Assembly: GCA_009921765.1 (NCBI GenBank)
Contig: RFXC01000006.1
Span: forward strand, 1-47,554
Direction of reading: 5' to 3'
DNA length: 47,554 nt
DNA from: Betaproteobacteria bacterium
Lineage (GTDB): Bacteria; Pseudomonadota; Gammaproteobacteria; Burkholderiales; Burkholderiaceae
How positions within the stretch are numbered: position 1 is the first letter of the stretch; the number at the start of each line of letters is the position of its first letter. The position numbers were made by a program, and so were the translations under genes. Under the pieces are notes generated by a model, which made no database searches, was not told the origin of the DNA, and worked only from the letters and a program-made list of their open reading frames with translations. Below are positions 16,647 to 24,801 of this stretch, one piece after another.

Positions 16647-17810
16647 TCAGTAGGAGCGCGGCATGCCCAGCACGTGCTCGGCAATGTAGGACAGGATCAT
16701 GTTGGTGGAGATGGGCGCCACCTGATACAGGCGGGTTTCACGGAACTTCCGTTCGACGTCGTACTCGGCCGCAAAGCCAAACCCGCCATGCGTCTGCAAA
16801 CAGGCGTTGGCCGCCTCCCAGGAGGCATCCGCCGCGAGAAGCTTGGACATGTTCGCCTCGGCTCCGCAGGGCTCGCCCGAATCGAACAACTCAGCCGCGC
16901 GATAGCGCATGAGGCTCGCGGCCTCTACGCTGGCATACGACTTGGCGATCGGGAACTGCACGCCCTGGTTCTTGCCGATCGGCCGCTCGAACACCACGCG
17001 CTCACTCGCGTAGCGGCTCGCCTTTTCGACAAACCAGTAGCCATCGCCAATACACTCGGCTGCGATCAGGATGCGCTCGGCGTTCAGGCCGTCAAGAATG
17101 TATTTGAGGCCCTTGCCTTCTTCACCGATCCGGTTCTCAACCGGGATCTCGAGGTTGTCGATGAAGAGCTCGTTGGTTTCGTGATTGACCATGTTGCGGA
17201 TCGGCCGAAGCTCAATGCCCTTGCCAATCGCCTCGCGCAGATCGACCAGGAACACCGACAGGCCTTCGGAGCGCTTCTTGACCTCTGCAAGCGGCGTGGT
17301 GCGGGCCAGCAGAAGCAGGTAGTCGGAATGCTGGACCCGCGAGGTCCAGACCTTCTGACCGTTCACGACATAGCGGTCACCTTTCAGCTCGGCGAACGTC
17401 TTGAGCCGGGTGGTGTCTGAACCGGTGGTGGGCTCGGTCACGGCCATGGACTGCATGCGAAGCTTGCCTGCTGCAATGGCGGGGAGAATGCGCCGCTTCT
17501 GATCTTCCGAGCCGTGGCGAAGCACGCATCCCATCACATACATCTGGCCGTGACACGCGCCGGAATTGCCGCCCGCGCGGTTGATTTCCTCCATGATCAC
17601 CGACGCCTCGGTGAGCGACAGACCCGAACCACCATACTCCTCGGGAATAAGTGCGCCCATCCAGCCCGCCTGGGTGAGCGCATCGACGAAGGCCTCGGGG
17701 AAGGCTCGCGCTTCGTCAACTTCCTGCCAATAGCGGGAGTCGAACTGCTGAACGACGGCGCGCACGCCGTCACGGATGCTCTGATGGGGATCGTTGGCTC
17801 GGGTAACCAT
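16647..17810 (-). CDS. acyl-CoA dehydrogenase
   Basis: FAD enzyme of 387 residues that forms a 2-enoyl-CoA from an acyl-CoA. The family patterns are clear: GWMGALIPEEYGGSGLSL, AVTEPTTGSDTTRLKT for flavin and substrate contact, VNGQKVWTSRVQHSDYLLLLART, and the C-terminal QTHGGFGFAAEYDVERKFRETRLYQVAPISTNM. Length is standard. It lies 27 bases after the deacetylase-fold gene and eight before the hydratase gene. Substrate is not defined by sequence. Confidence 0.95.
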   Translation of the reverse strand: MVTRANDPHQSIRDGVRAVVQQFDSRYWQEVDEARAFPEAFVDALTQAGWMGALIPEEYGGSGLSLTEASVIMEEINRAGGNSGACHGQMYVMGCVLRHGSEDQKRRILPAIAAGKLRMQSMAVTEPTTGSDTTRLKTFAELKGDRYVVNGQKVWTSRVQHSDYLLLLARTTPLAEVKKRSEGLSVFLVDLREAIGKGIELRPIRNMVNHETNELFIDNLEIPVENRIGEEGKGLKYILDGLNAERILIAAECIGDGYWFVEKASRYASERVVFERPIGKNQGVQFPIAKSYASVEAASLMRYRAAELFDSGEPCGAEANMSKLLAADASWEAANACLQTHGGFGFAAEYDVERKFRETRLYQVAPISTNMILSYIAEHVLGMPRSY

Positions 17811-17837
17811 GTGAAGACCTCTGCAATGAAACTGTGA

Positions 17838-18716
17838 TCAGGATTTGGGCGGCGGGCACTGCCCGACAAACCAGTCTGCGATCTGCCCGCCGGTCATGAA
17901 GGTGACGCCTTCGGTGCGCATCAGCAGGTCGAGCATGCGCTCGAAATACACAAACCGGTGGGGCGGTCCCACCAGGTGCGGATGAAGTCCCAGCGCAAGC
18001 ACCCGCGGCTGGCTGCGACTTTCGCGAACAAACAGCTCGAGCGTGCGCTCGAGCCGCAGATAAAACTCGGGCGACGAGTGCTTCTCCACTGCGTAGATGA
18101 TCGAGTCGTTCAGTTCGAGGTTGTAGGGCATGGCCATGAGGGGGCCGCGCGCCGTGTGCATCCAGCTGGGGAGGTCATCGATCACCCAATCGAAGGTGTA
18201 CTCGATACCGGCATCCTTGAGCAGCTCGGGCGTGTCATGCGTCTGGCGCAAGCCCGGGCTTAGCCAGCCTCGCGGACGTTGACCCGTGAACGCTGCGATC
18301 TTGGCAAGCGAAGCTTCGATCACCTCGGCCTCGCCCCCGACATGGTTCAACGCCTTCTGGTGCATGCCATGACCAATGAACTCCCAACCGGCATCGTGCA
18401 TGGCCTGGGCCGCGCGCGGATAGGCATCGATCACGCCAGCATTGAAGCTGGTGGACGCGGGCAGGCCACGTTCTACGATCGCATTGATCATGCGCGGCAG
18501 ACCGGCCCGCATGCCGTAGTCGGCCCAACCGAAGTTGGGAATGTCAGGGACGGTTTCCTTGCCATGCGGCGGAGTCAGGATGGTGCGCGGCATGGGTTGG
18601 TCGAACTGCCAGTGTTCGACGTTGACCACCAGATGCACCAGAATGCGACCGCCCGACGGCGGCGCGATCGGCGCTCGATCGCTGGTGAATGCATACGGGA
18701 CGCGGGGGTTGGCCAT
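17838..18716 (-). CDS. polysaccharide deacetylase-fold protein (PuuE-like)
   Basis: Protein of 292 residues with the NodB/polysaccharide-deacetylase fold. FNAGVIDAYPRAAQAMHDAGWEFIGHGMHQKAL contains the metal-binding H-x-x-H (HGMH), followed by GWLSPGLRQTHDTPELLKDAGIEY and the late ALGLHPHLVGPPHRF. This arrangement is closest to the cytoplasmic members such as PuuE allantoinase, which hydrolyse small cyclic amides, and not to cell-wall deacetylases; there is no signal peptide. It sits inside a CoA-catabolic operon between the CoA-transferase and acyl-CoA dehydrogenase genes, so it probably releases the acid that enters this pathway. Substrate unknown. Confidence 0.8.
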   Translation of the reverse strand: MANPRVPYAFTSDRAPIAPPSGGRILVHLVVNVEHWQFDQPMPRTILTPPHGKETVPDIPNFGWADYGMRAGLPRMINAIVERGLPASTSFNAGVIDAYPRAAQAMHDAGWEFIGHGMHQKALNHVGGEAEVIEASLAKIAAFTGQRPRGWLSPGLRQTHDTPELLKDAGIEYTFDWVIDDLPSWMHTARGPLMAMPYNLELNDSIIYAVEKHSSPEFYLRLERTLELFVRESRSQPRVLALGLHPHLVGPPHRFVYFERMLDLLMRTEGVTFMTGGQIADWFVGQCPPPKS

Positions 18717-18794
18717 GGTGAACTCCGTGGAGCGGCTCGCGGCGGGCGAACCGCAGAAGTCGGGACGATGGGGGGCGTGCCCCCGCTCAAGCGC

Positions 18795-20003
18795 TCAGAT
18801 GACGCCCTGCTCGCGCAGCGAGGCGATCTCGGTGTCGCTGTAGCCCACGCCCTTCAGCACTTCATCGGTATGCTCGCCCCAACCCGGCGCCGTGCGCACC
18901 ACATCGGCAGGCGTTCGCGACAGCGTGACTGGCTGGGTGAGGAAGTGCCGCATGGGGCCCTGCGCGCTCTCCACCGATTTCACCACGCCAAGGTGCTGTA
19001 CCTGCGCGTCATCAAACATCTGTGGAATGGTGTAAACCGGACCGGCGGGTACGCCCGCCTCGTTCAGCGCATCAACCCAGTAGGCCACCGGCTTGGTACG
19101 GAAAATTTCATTGATGATGGCATCGCACCGTTCACGGTTCTTGACCCGGAGCTTTTCAGTGGAGAGTTCCGGGTCGTTGATCCATTCGGGTTTGCCCAGC
19201 AGGTTGCACAGCCGGATCCAGCTGCCATTGCCCGATGCGCCGAGGTTGAAGTGACCGTCCGAGGCCTCGAAAAGCCCCATCGGCGCGCTGGTGGGGTGGG
19301 AGTTCCCAACCTGGATCGGCACGTCGTTGTCGTTGAGATAGCGCGCGGCCTGAAAATCCATCATGGCGATCATGCTGTGCAGAAGCGATGCGTGGACCCA
19401 CTGACCGACGCCGGACTGCTGGCGCTCGAGGAGCGCCACCATGATGCCAATCGACGCATAGAGCCCGGTGCTCGAATCGGCCACCGCGAGCCCAGCGCGT
19501 ACCGGGCCCTGACCAGGGAAACCGGTGACCGACATGATTCCGCCCATGCCCTGGGCGATCTGATCAAAACCGGGCCGCTCTGCATAAGGACCGTCCTGAC
19601 CGAAACCTGAAATGCTGGCGAGGATGATTCGCGGATTGATCTTCTTGAGACTTTCATAGTCCAGTCCCAGACGGGCCTTGACGTCAGGTCGCCAGTTTTC
19701 AACCACCACATCGGCCTGCTTGATGAGGCGCTCCAGAAGCTGCATGGCGCCCGGCTTCTTCATGTTGAGCGTAAGCGAGCGCTTGTTGCGGTTCAGATTC
19801 TGGAAATCGCCGCCCATGCGGTCGGCGGCAAACATGCCTTCATTCGGATCCACGCCTTTGGGGGGTTCGATCCGGATCACATCGGCGCCGAAGTCGGCCA
19901 GCATCCGCACGCAGGTGGGGCCAGCGCGAACCCGCGAAAAATCGAGCACACGAATGCCGCGTAGCGCGCTGCTTGCGTGAATCGCCTGACCTATTGCGTT
20001 CAT
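18795..20003 (-). CDS. CaiB/BaiF-family CoA-transferase
   Basis: Class III CoA-transferase of 402 residues that moves CoA from a donor such as succinyl-CoA to a carboxylic acid. Signatures are LRGIRVLDFSRVRAGPTC, ADVIRIEPP, NRNKRSLTLNMK and RPGFDQIAQGMGGIMSVTG, with the catalytic aspartate at 147. The ATG at 20003 follows a purine-rich GGGGGCAGAG, and the protein starts where relatives do; the frame stays open much further upstream but that part has no family similarity. It is the first gene of the operon and is divergent from a GntR regulator. Confidence 0.94.
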   Translation of the reverse strand: MNAIGQAIHASSALRGIRVLDFSRVRAGPTCVRMLADFGADVIRIEPPKGVDPNEGMFAADRMGGDFQNLNRNKRSLTLNMKKPGAMQLLERLIKQADVVVENWRPDVKARLGLDYESLKKINPRIILASISGFGQDGPYAERPGFDQIAQGMGGIMSVTGFPGQGPVRAGLAVADSSTGLYASIGIMVALLERQQSGVGQWVHASLLHSMIAMMDFQAARYLNDNDVPIQVGNSHPTSAPMGLFEASDGHFNLGASGNGSWIRLCNLLGKPEWINDPELSTEKLRVKNRERCDAIINEIFRTKPVAYWVDALNEAGVPAGPVYTIPQMFDDAQVQHLGVVKSVESAQGPMRHFLTQPVTLSRTPADVVRTAPGWGEHTDEVLKGVGYSDTEIASLREQGVI

Positions 20004-20155
20004 CTCTGCCCCCTGGGGAACCTGAATGGACTGGACACCCGCGCGACTCCCTGTGCCGGGCTGGCCGGTGCCGCGCGAGCGGGTAAATACGGATGGACTT
20101 CTTCTGTATACCGGCTGAACTTTAGCGTATAAATCAAGATGACCGGCAAATTCCT

Positions 20156-20854
20156 GTGGTCGGTATTCCGGTAACCCCTTTTGAGCGCAGTTCATTGAAA
20201 GCCAGCGACACCATCCGCCGAGCCATCGAGGAAGCCGTGCAGTCGGGCACCCTGCAACCGGGCGATCCGGTGGATGAGGTCGCGCTCGCGGCTGCGCATT
20301 CGGTCTCACGTACCCCGGTTCGCGAGGCCATCTTGCAACTCCAGGCGCAGGGGCTGCTCGCCGCTGCACCACGCGGAGGCGCGGTGGTCGCCAAGGTCGA
20401 CATTCAGCGTCTGTTTGCAATCTGGGAGGTGCTGGGTGAGCTTGAGAGCCTCTGCGCGCAACTCGCCTGCGAACGCATGACCGATGACGAACGCGACACG
20501 CTGGCCGGCCTGCATCGCCGCGCTGCAGCCGTCGTGAAGCGCAGTGACCGTGAGGGCTGGCAGGAAGCCAACCAGGCCTTTCACGATTGCCTTTACCGGG
20601 GCGCGAGGAATCCGTACCTGAGGGAAGAGATCCTGCGCGCACGCACGCTCACCGGGGCGTACCGAAAGCATGCCTTTGGCGCGCTCGGCGATCTCGACGC
20701 GTCCTACGCGCAGCACGGCGAACTGCTGCATGCGATCACTGCCCGTGATGCCGCCAGCACCCGCAACCTGATGCGCCGACACATGACCCCGGGTCAGGGG
20801 GTCAGAAGCGTCAACGATGTGCTGGTGAATCTGCCGCGCGAACTGCTGGTGTGA
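20156..20854 (+). CDS. GntR-family regulator, FCD type
   Basis: Transcription factor of 232 residues. The winged helix is in the first third (TIRRAIEEAVQSGTLQPGDPVDEVALAAAHSVSRTPVREAILQL), followed by an all-helical FCD ligand-binding domain (AIWEVLGELESLCAQLA, NQAFHDCLYRGARNPYL, QHGELLHAITARDA). FCD regulators usually sense the acid degraded by the neighbouring operon. The start is GTG at 20156. The 152-base gap to the divergent CoA-transferase gene contains GTATAC at 20106-20111 and GTATAA at 20127-20132, possible operator halves. Its 3' end overlaps gph on the other strand by 44 bases. Confidence 0.92.
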   Translation: MVGIPVTPFERSSLKASDTIRRAIEEAVQSGTLQPGDPVDEVALAAAHSVSRTPVREAILQLQAQGLLAAAPRGGAVVAKVDIQRLFAIWEVLGELESLCAQLACERMTDDERDTLAGLHRRAAAVVKRSDREGWQEANQAFHDCLYRGARNPYLREEILRARTLTGAYRKHAFGALGDLDASYAQHGELLHAITARDAASTRNLMRRHMTPGQGVRSVNDVLVNLPRELLV

Positions 20855-21539
20855 GCGGCTCGATCAACGCGGCGGCCTGCGCAAGCGATTCAATCACCGC
20901 GTCGGCGTCGAGTTCGTTGACGCTGCGGCCTTCGTTGTAGCCATAGGGCAAGACAAAAACCGCCATGCCGGCTGCGCGGGCGGCAAGCGCGTCGTTGGCC
21001 GAATCACCAATCATCACGGCTTCGGCGGGGGCAATGCCAAACCCCTCGCAGGCATGGAGCAGCTGGGCAGGATGCGGCTTCTTGCGGGCAAGCGAATCAC
21101 CACCAATCACCATGTCGAACCAGGCGGACAAGCCCGTGCGGTCGAGGAGCGGCAAGGTGAACGCAACCGGTTTGTTGGTGACACAGGCGAGCTTCAAGCC
21201 GTTCGCGCGCATGGCGGTGAGGCCCTCGACCACGCCGGGGTAGCACCGCGCACTCAAGCCGTTTTCCCGCGCGTAGTGTCGCCGGAAGACCGGCAGGGCT
21301 TCGGCGAGCGTGTCGGGGTCGATGGGTGCGTCGAGGCTGCCGGTGAGCGTACGCTGGACCAGCGACTCGGCGCCCTTTCCCACAAACCGCCGCACGTCGG
21401 CAATCGGGCGCTCCGGTCTGCCCAGTTCGACCAGCATGGCGTTGGCGGCGGCCGCCAGATCGTCGATGGTGTCGAGCAGGGTGCCGTCGAGATCGATCAG
21501 TACCGCTCGGGCAGACCAGCGGCGGGAGGCATCATCCAT
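20811..21539 (-). CDS. gph: phosphoglycolate phosphatase
   Basis: HAD-superfamily phosphatase of 242 residues that removes phosphate from 2-phosphoglycolate, a by-product of DNA repair. Motif I is LIDLDGTLLDT with the nucleophilic aspartate, motif II is in ACVTNKPV, motif III includes the lysine of RKKPHPAQLL, and motif IV is VMIGDSANDALAA. Length fits. It follows rpe by 21 bases, the usual rpe-gph pairing. Its 3' end overlaps the convergent GntR gene by 44 bases. Confidence 0.95.
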   Translation of the reverse strand: MDDASRRWSARAVLIDLDGTLLDTIDDLAAAANAMLVELGRPERPIADVRRFVGKGAESLVQRTLTGSLDAPIDPDTLAEALPVFRRHYARENGLSARCYPGVVEGLTAMRANGLKLACVTNKPVAFTLPLLDRTGLSAWFDMVIGGDSLARKKPHPAQLLHACEGFGIAPAEAVMIGDSANDALAARAAGMAVFVLPYGYNEGRSVNELDADAVIESLAQAAALIEPLTPAVRAADSPAHR

Positions 21540-21560
21540 CGGGGGGATCCTGGTTGAGCG

Positions 21561-22271
21561 TCAGCGCGCAGGCGGGGCCTGCACCGCAGCGAGCGCGGCG
21601 CGGAGTTGGCCCATGACGCCTCGGTAGCCGCCCTCGGGATCGGGTGCGCCAAAGACGGCCGAACCCGCCACGAAGGTATCAGCACCCGCGGCCGCGACCT
21701 GGGCGATGTTTTCCACCTTGATGCCGCCATCGACCTCGAGCCAGATTGGCCCACCGCCTGCTGCCACGTGGGCATCGATCCGCGCCCGGACCGCCTTCAG
21801 CTTTTCAAGCGTGGCATCGATGAAGCGCTGGCCTCCGAAACCTGGATTCACCGACATGAGCAGAATGATGTCGAGCCGATGCATCACATGATCGAGGTAG
21901 TGGAGTGGTGTTGCCGGATTGAAAACCAGCCCTGCCCGACAGCCGTTGTCTCGAATCAGCTGGAGCGTGCGATCGACATGGTCGGACGCTTCGGGGTGAA
22001 AGGTGATGAGGTTGGCACCTGCCTTGGCAAAATCAGCTGCCAGACGGTCCACCGGGCGGACCATCAGATGAACATCGATCGGAATGCTCACATGCGGGCG
22101 GATGGCCTGACACACCATCGGCCCCATGGTGAGATTGGGCACGTAGTGGTTGTCCATCACATCGAAGTGGATCAGGTCGGCGCCAGCGGCCTCGATGGCG
22201 CGCACTTCCTCGCCGAGGCGGGCGAAATCGGCAGACAGGAGGCTCGGTGCGATGCGAAATGAACGGTTCAT
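21561..22271 (-). CDS. rpe: ribulose-phosphate 3-epimerase
   Basis: TIM-barrel epimerase of 236 residues interconverting ribulose 5-phosphate and xylulose 5-phosphate. The family markers are complete: [75 protein letters not shown] and [15 protein letters not shown] at 22271 gives the standard N-terminus [12 protein letters not shown]. It heads the rpe-gph pair and is divergent from apaG. Confidence 0.97.
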   Translation of the reverse strand: MNRSFRIAPSLLSADFARLGEEVRAIEAAGADLIHFDVMDNHYVPNLTMGPMVCQAIRPHVSIPIDVHLMVRPVDRLAADFAKAGANLITFHPEASDHVDRTLQLIRDNGCRAGLVFNPATPLHYLDHVMHRLDIILLMSVNPGFGGQRFIDATLEKLKAVRARIDAHVAAGGGPIWLEVDGGIKVENIAQVAAAGADTFVAGSAVFGAPDPEGGYRGVMGQLRAALAAVQAPPAR

Positions 22272-22424
22272 CGGAAAGGCCTTGGCAGGCGCGGACGGCA
22301 AGTCCAATACAATGGGAGTTTACCCTCGAGCCCGCAAGGCGCCGGACGGCGCGCTGCGCCGCCGACCCGCACGCTGCCGGATCCAGGCAGCACTCCCCCA
22401 CTCACCACCGCGAAGGTCAGTCAC

Positions 22425-22805
22425 GTGAGCGAGCCTCGCTATCAGTTCAACATCAGCGTGCAGGTGCGCTATCTGCCCGACCAGTCCGAGCCGTCAGCAG
22501 CGCAATACGCGTTCGCCTACACGGTCACCATCGTCAACACCGGCAAGGTGGCGGCGCAGCTGATCAGCCGGCACTGGATCATCCGTGACGAACAGGATGA
22601 AACCGTCGAGGTGAAAGGCCTGGGCGTGGTCGGCCAGCAACCCTTCCTCAAGCCTGGCGAAAAATTTGAATACACAAGCGGCAGCCGCATCGCCACGCCG
22701 ATCGGCACCATGGAGGGCAGCTACTTCTTCGTGGCCGAAGACGGGCATCGGTTCGATCAGCCAATCGCGGCATTCACGCTTGCCGTGCCCCGCACACTGC
22801 ACTGA
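22425..22805 (+). CDS. apaG: ApaG protein
   Basis: Small beta-sandwich protein of 126 residues. It shows the ApaG features: YQFNISVQVRYLPDQSEP, FAYTVTIVNTGKVAAQLISRHWIIRDE, VKGLGVVGQQPFLKPGEKFEYTSG and TPIGTMEGSYFF. The biochemical role of ApaG in bacteria is unsettled; it is often co-located with ksgA/apaH or, as here, near rpe. The start is GTG at 22425. Confidence 0.96.
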   Translation: MSEPRYQFNISVQVRYLPDQSEPSAAQYAFAYTVTIVNTGKVAAQLISRHWIIRDEQDETVEVKGLGVVGQQPFLKPGEKFEYTSGSRIATPIGTMEGSYFFVAEDGHRFDQPIAAFTLAVPRTLH

Positions 22806-22811
22806 CCCGCG

Positions 22812-22907
22812 TCATTTTTTGCCCCGCATGGTCCACCAGACAAAGAGCAGCACCAGCGCCAGAATGCCGCCAGCCTCTGCGAGGAGAATCCAGGTTCCGT
22901 CCATCAT
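22812..22907 (-). CDS. 31-residue single-pass membrane protein
   Basis: Candidate small protein MMDGTWILLAEAGGILALVLLFVWWTMRGKK (read here in two parts): a short N-terminus, a strongly hydrophobic helix at about residues 6-26 (ILLAEAGGILALVLLFVWW) and a positive tail RGKK that would stay in the cytoplasm. The start may be the first or second ATG (22907 or 22904). No Shine-Dalgarno is obvious. Its start codons overlap head to head with the start of mltA. The compositional fit to a membrane helix is strong; function is unknown. Confidence 0.55.
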   Translation of the reverse strand: MMDGTWILLAEAGGILALVLLFVWWTMRGKK

Positions 22908-24042
22908 GATCGGCGCGTGGTTGAGGACATGGCAGTGTAGCGCGCGCGCCCTGGGACTGATCCTCATCGCTGGTGCGGTGATGGCGGGCGCCAGCTTCGC
23001 GCGAGCAGCCAGTGGAACGCCGCCCGCGTCGCAGTCGGTGCCAGTCGTGCAGCTTCCCGGCTGGTCACAGGATCGACTGGACGGCCTCAGGCAGGCGCTC
23101 ACCCGGCAGTGCGCGTTGCGCTCGCCGCCCGCCCCCTGGCCACAGCTCTGTCGCGAACTGCCGCCTGCCGCGGAGCTTCGCAGCTGGATCGAGAGACGGT
23201 TCGTGGCCTGGCCGCTCGCCGACGACAAGGGCCGGCACGAGGGGCTGATCACCGGCTATCACGAGCCCCTCCTCACCGGCAGCCTGCAGCGAGAGCATGA
23301 CCGCCAGACGCCCCTCTACGCGCCCCCTCCGGAGGTGGTCTCAATCGCGCAGAGTGCTGCCAATCCAAGCGGGCGCGTACGGCGCTGGCATACGCGTGCC
23401 GAGATCGAATCCGGGCAGGTCGATGGACTCGAACCGATCGCATGGATCGACGACCCGGTCGAGGCATTTTTTCTGCACGTGCAAGGGTCAGCCCGTGTGC
23501 GCCTTCGCGACGGCAGCTGGCTCCGGGTGGGCTATGCCGGGCATAACGGGCACACCTACCGGGCCATTGGCCGGGTATTGATCGAGCGAGGGGCCCTGAG
23601 CCGCGACGAGGCCACCGCCCCTGGCATCAAGGCGTGGCTTCGCGCCAATCCGGGTCAGGCCACCGAAGTCATGCAGAGCAATCCGCGCTATGTGTTTTTC
23701 CGCAGACTGGACCACTCCACCGCCGACGGTCCGTTTGGCTCACTGGGCGTACCGCTCACTGCCGGCCGATCAATCGCCACCGACCGATCGCGCATCCCGC
23801 ACGGGGCCCTCATGTATCTGGACGGTATCGACCCGCTCAATCGCCGACCCATGCGGATGGCGGTGGTCAATCAGGATACGGGCGGTGCGATTCTCGGCGT
23901 TGTGCGTGCCGACGTGTTCTGGGGCGCGGGCGACGAGGCCGAGAAACGCGCAGGCCTGATGCGGGAAAACGGCCGGCTGTGGCTGCTTTGGCCAGCCGAT
24001 CTTGACCCGCCGACGGTCGTTACCCGGACCTCGGCGCCCTGA
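22906..24042 (+). CDS. mltA: membrane-bound lytic murein transglycosylase A
   Basis: Protein of about 378 residues that cleaves peptidoglycan glycan strands. A hydrophobic signal (LGLILIAGAVMAGASFARA) follows the start. The catalytic core shows ITGYHEPLLTGSL, FFLHVQGSARVRL, GHTYRAIGRVLIERG, NPRYVFFRR, SIATDRSRIPHGALMYL, and the C-terminal ADVFWGAGDEAEKRAG with the catalytic aspartate. No lipobox cysteine is evident at the signal end, so lipid anchoring is uncertain. ATG at 22906 is the best start in frame, though no close Shine-Dalgarno is seen. It converges on the dsbC-like gene with a four-base gap. Confidence 0.92.
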   Translation: MIGAWLRTWQCSARALGLILIAGAVMAGASFARAASGTPPASQSVPVVQLPGWSQDRLDGLRQALTRQCALRSPPAPWPQLCRELPPAAELRSWIERRFVAWPLADDKGRHEGLITGYHEPLLTGSLQREHDRQTPLYAPPPEVVSIAQSAANPSGRVRRWHTRAEIESGQVDGLEPIAWIDDPVEAFFLHVQGSARVRLRDGSWLRVGYAGHNGHTYRAIGRVLIERGALSRDEATAPGIKAWLRANPGQATEVMQSNPRYVFFRRLDHSTADGPFGSLGVPLTAGRSIATDRSRIPHGALMYLDGIDPLNRRPMRMAVVNQDTGGAILGVVRADVFWGAGDEAEKRAGLMRENGRLWLLWPADLDPPTVVTRTSAP

Positions 24043-24046
24043 CGCT

Positions 24047-24712
24047 TCAGCGCCTGGATGCCTCGGCGAGCATGCGCTCAAACGAATCAGGCGGCGCATA
24101 GCCCTGCAGCCGGCGACCGTTCGCGAAAAACACCACTGGCGTTCCAGTAATGCCAAGCCGGCGCGCAAGCTCGGCGACCTTGGCAATCGATGTCTGGCAC
24201 TTGCCGTCATTGGCCGGCACCCGGTTCTGCAGCATCAGATCGTTCCACGCGCGCACCGGATCGGCAGCACAAAGCGCGCGCGCTGCCTTGGTTTCGGAGT
24301 CGGGCGCGAGAAAGGCCATCGGGAAGGTGTAGAGGGTGACGTCGTCGAGCCGCAGGAGATCAGCGCGCAACTTCCGGCAGTAGCTACAGTTGGGATCTTC
24401 AAACACTGCAAGCACCCGGCGACCCGCGCCAATTTTCTGAGTGACAGCGAGCTCAAGCGGCAATTCACGGAAATCGATCGTGAGCAGCTCCTCGACCCGC
24501 TCGCGGGTGAGATTGCGCTGCGACTTCATGTCGATCAGGTCACCCGAATAGAACAGATACTGGCCGCGCTCGTCGACGTAAAGCAGCTCGTTCGCAGACC
24601 GGATCCGCTCGCGGGCCTCGGCGCTTTGCGCAACCGATGGCGACGGGTGAAAGAGCAGGGCCACCAGCATGGCGAGCGCCGCAACAGGGCGGAGGAGGAC
24701 GGAGGAAATCAT
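24047..24712 (-). CDS. dsbC: DsbC-like thiol:disulfide interchange protein, short N-terminal domain
   Basis: Periplasmic disulfide isomerase/reductase-type protein of 221 residues. A signal peptide (about 1-29) precedes a short beta region (ELLYVDERGQYLFYSGDLIDMKS) and the thioredoxin fold with CSYC at residues 109-112 and the cis-proline in ITGTPVVFF. The usual DsbC is about 20-40 residues longer: the first part of its N-terminal dimerisation domain is missing here, and the upstream sequence does not encode it. It may therefore dimerise differently. The start at 24712 has AGGA upstream. The ubiH-family gene lies on the same strand, 89 bases upstream. Confidence 0.86.
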   Translation of the reverse strand: MISSVLLRPVAALAMLVALLFHPSPSVAQSAEARERIRSANELLYVDERGQYLFYSGDLIDMKSQRNLTRERVEELLTIDFRELPLELAVTQKIGAGRRVLAVFEDPNCSYCRKLRADLLRLDDVTLYTFPMAFLAPDSETKAARALCAADPVRAWNDLMLQNRVPANDGKCQTSIAKVAELARRLGITGTPVVFFANGRRLQGYAPPDSFERMLAEASRR

Positions 24713-24801
24713 TGCAGAGTCCTTTTGAATCGGGCGAACGGCGAGGGCTTGCGCAGCGCGCCTCGAGCGCAGGATAACGCGACGCGGCACACGCGACTTG
24801 T

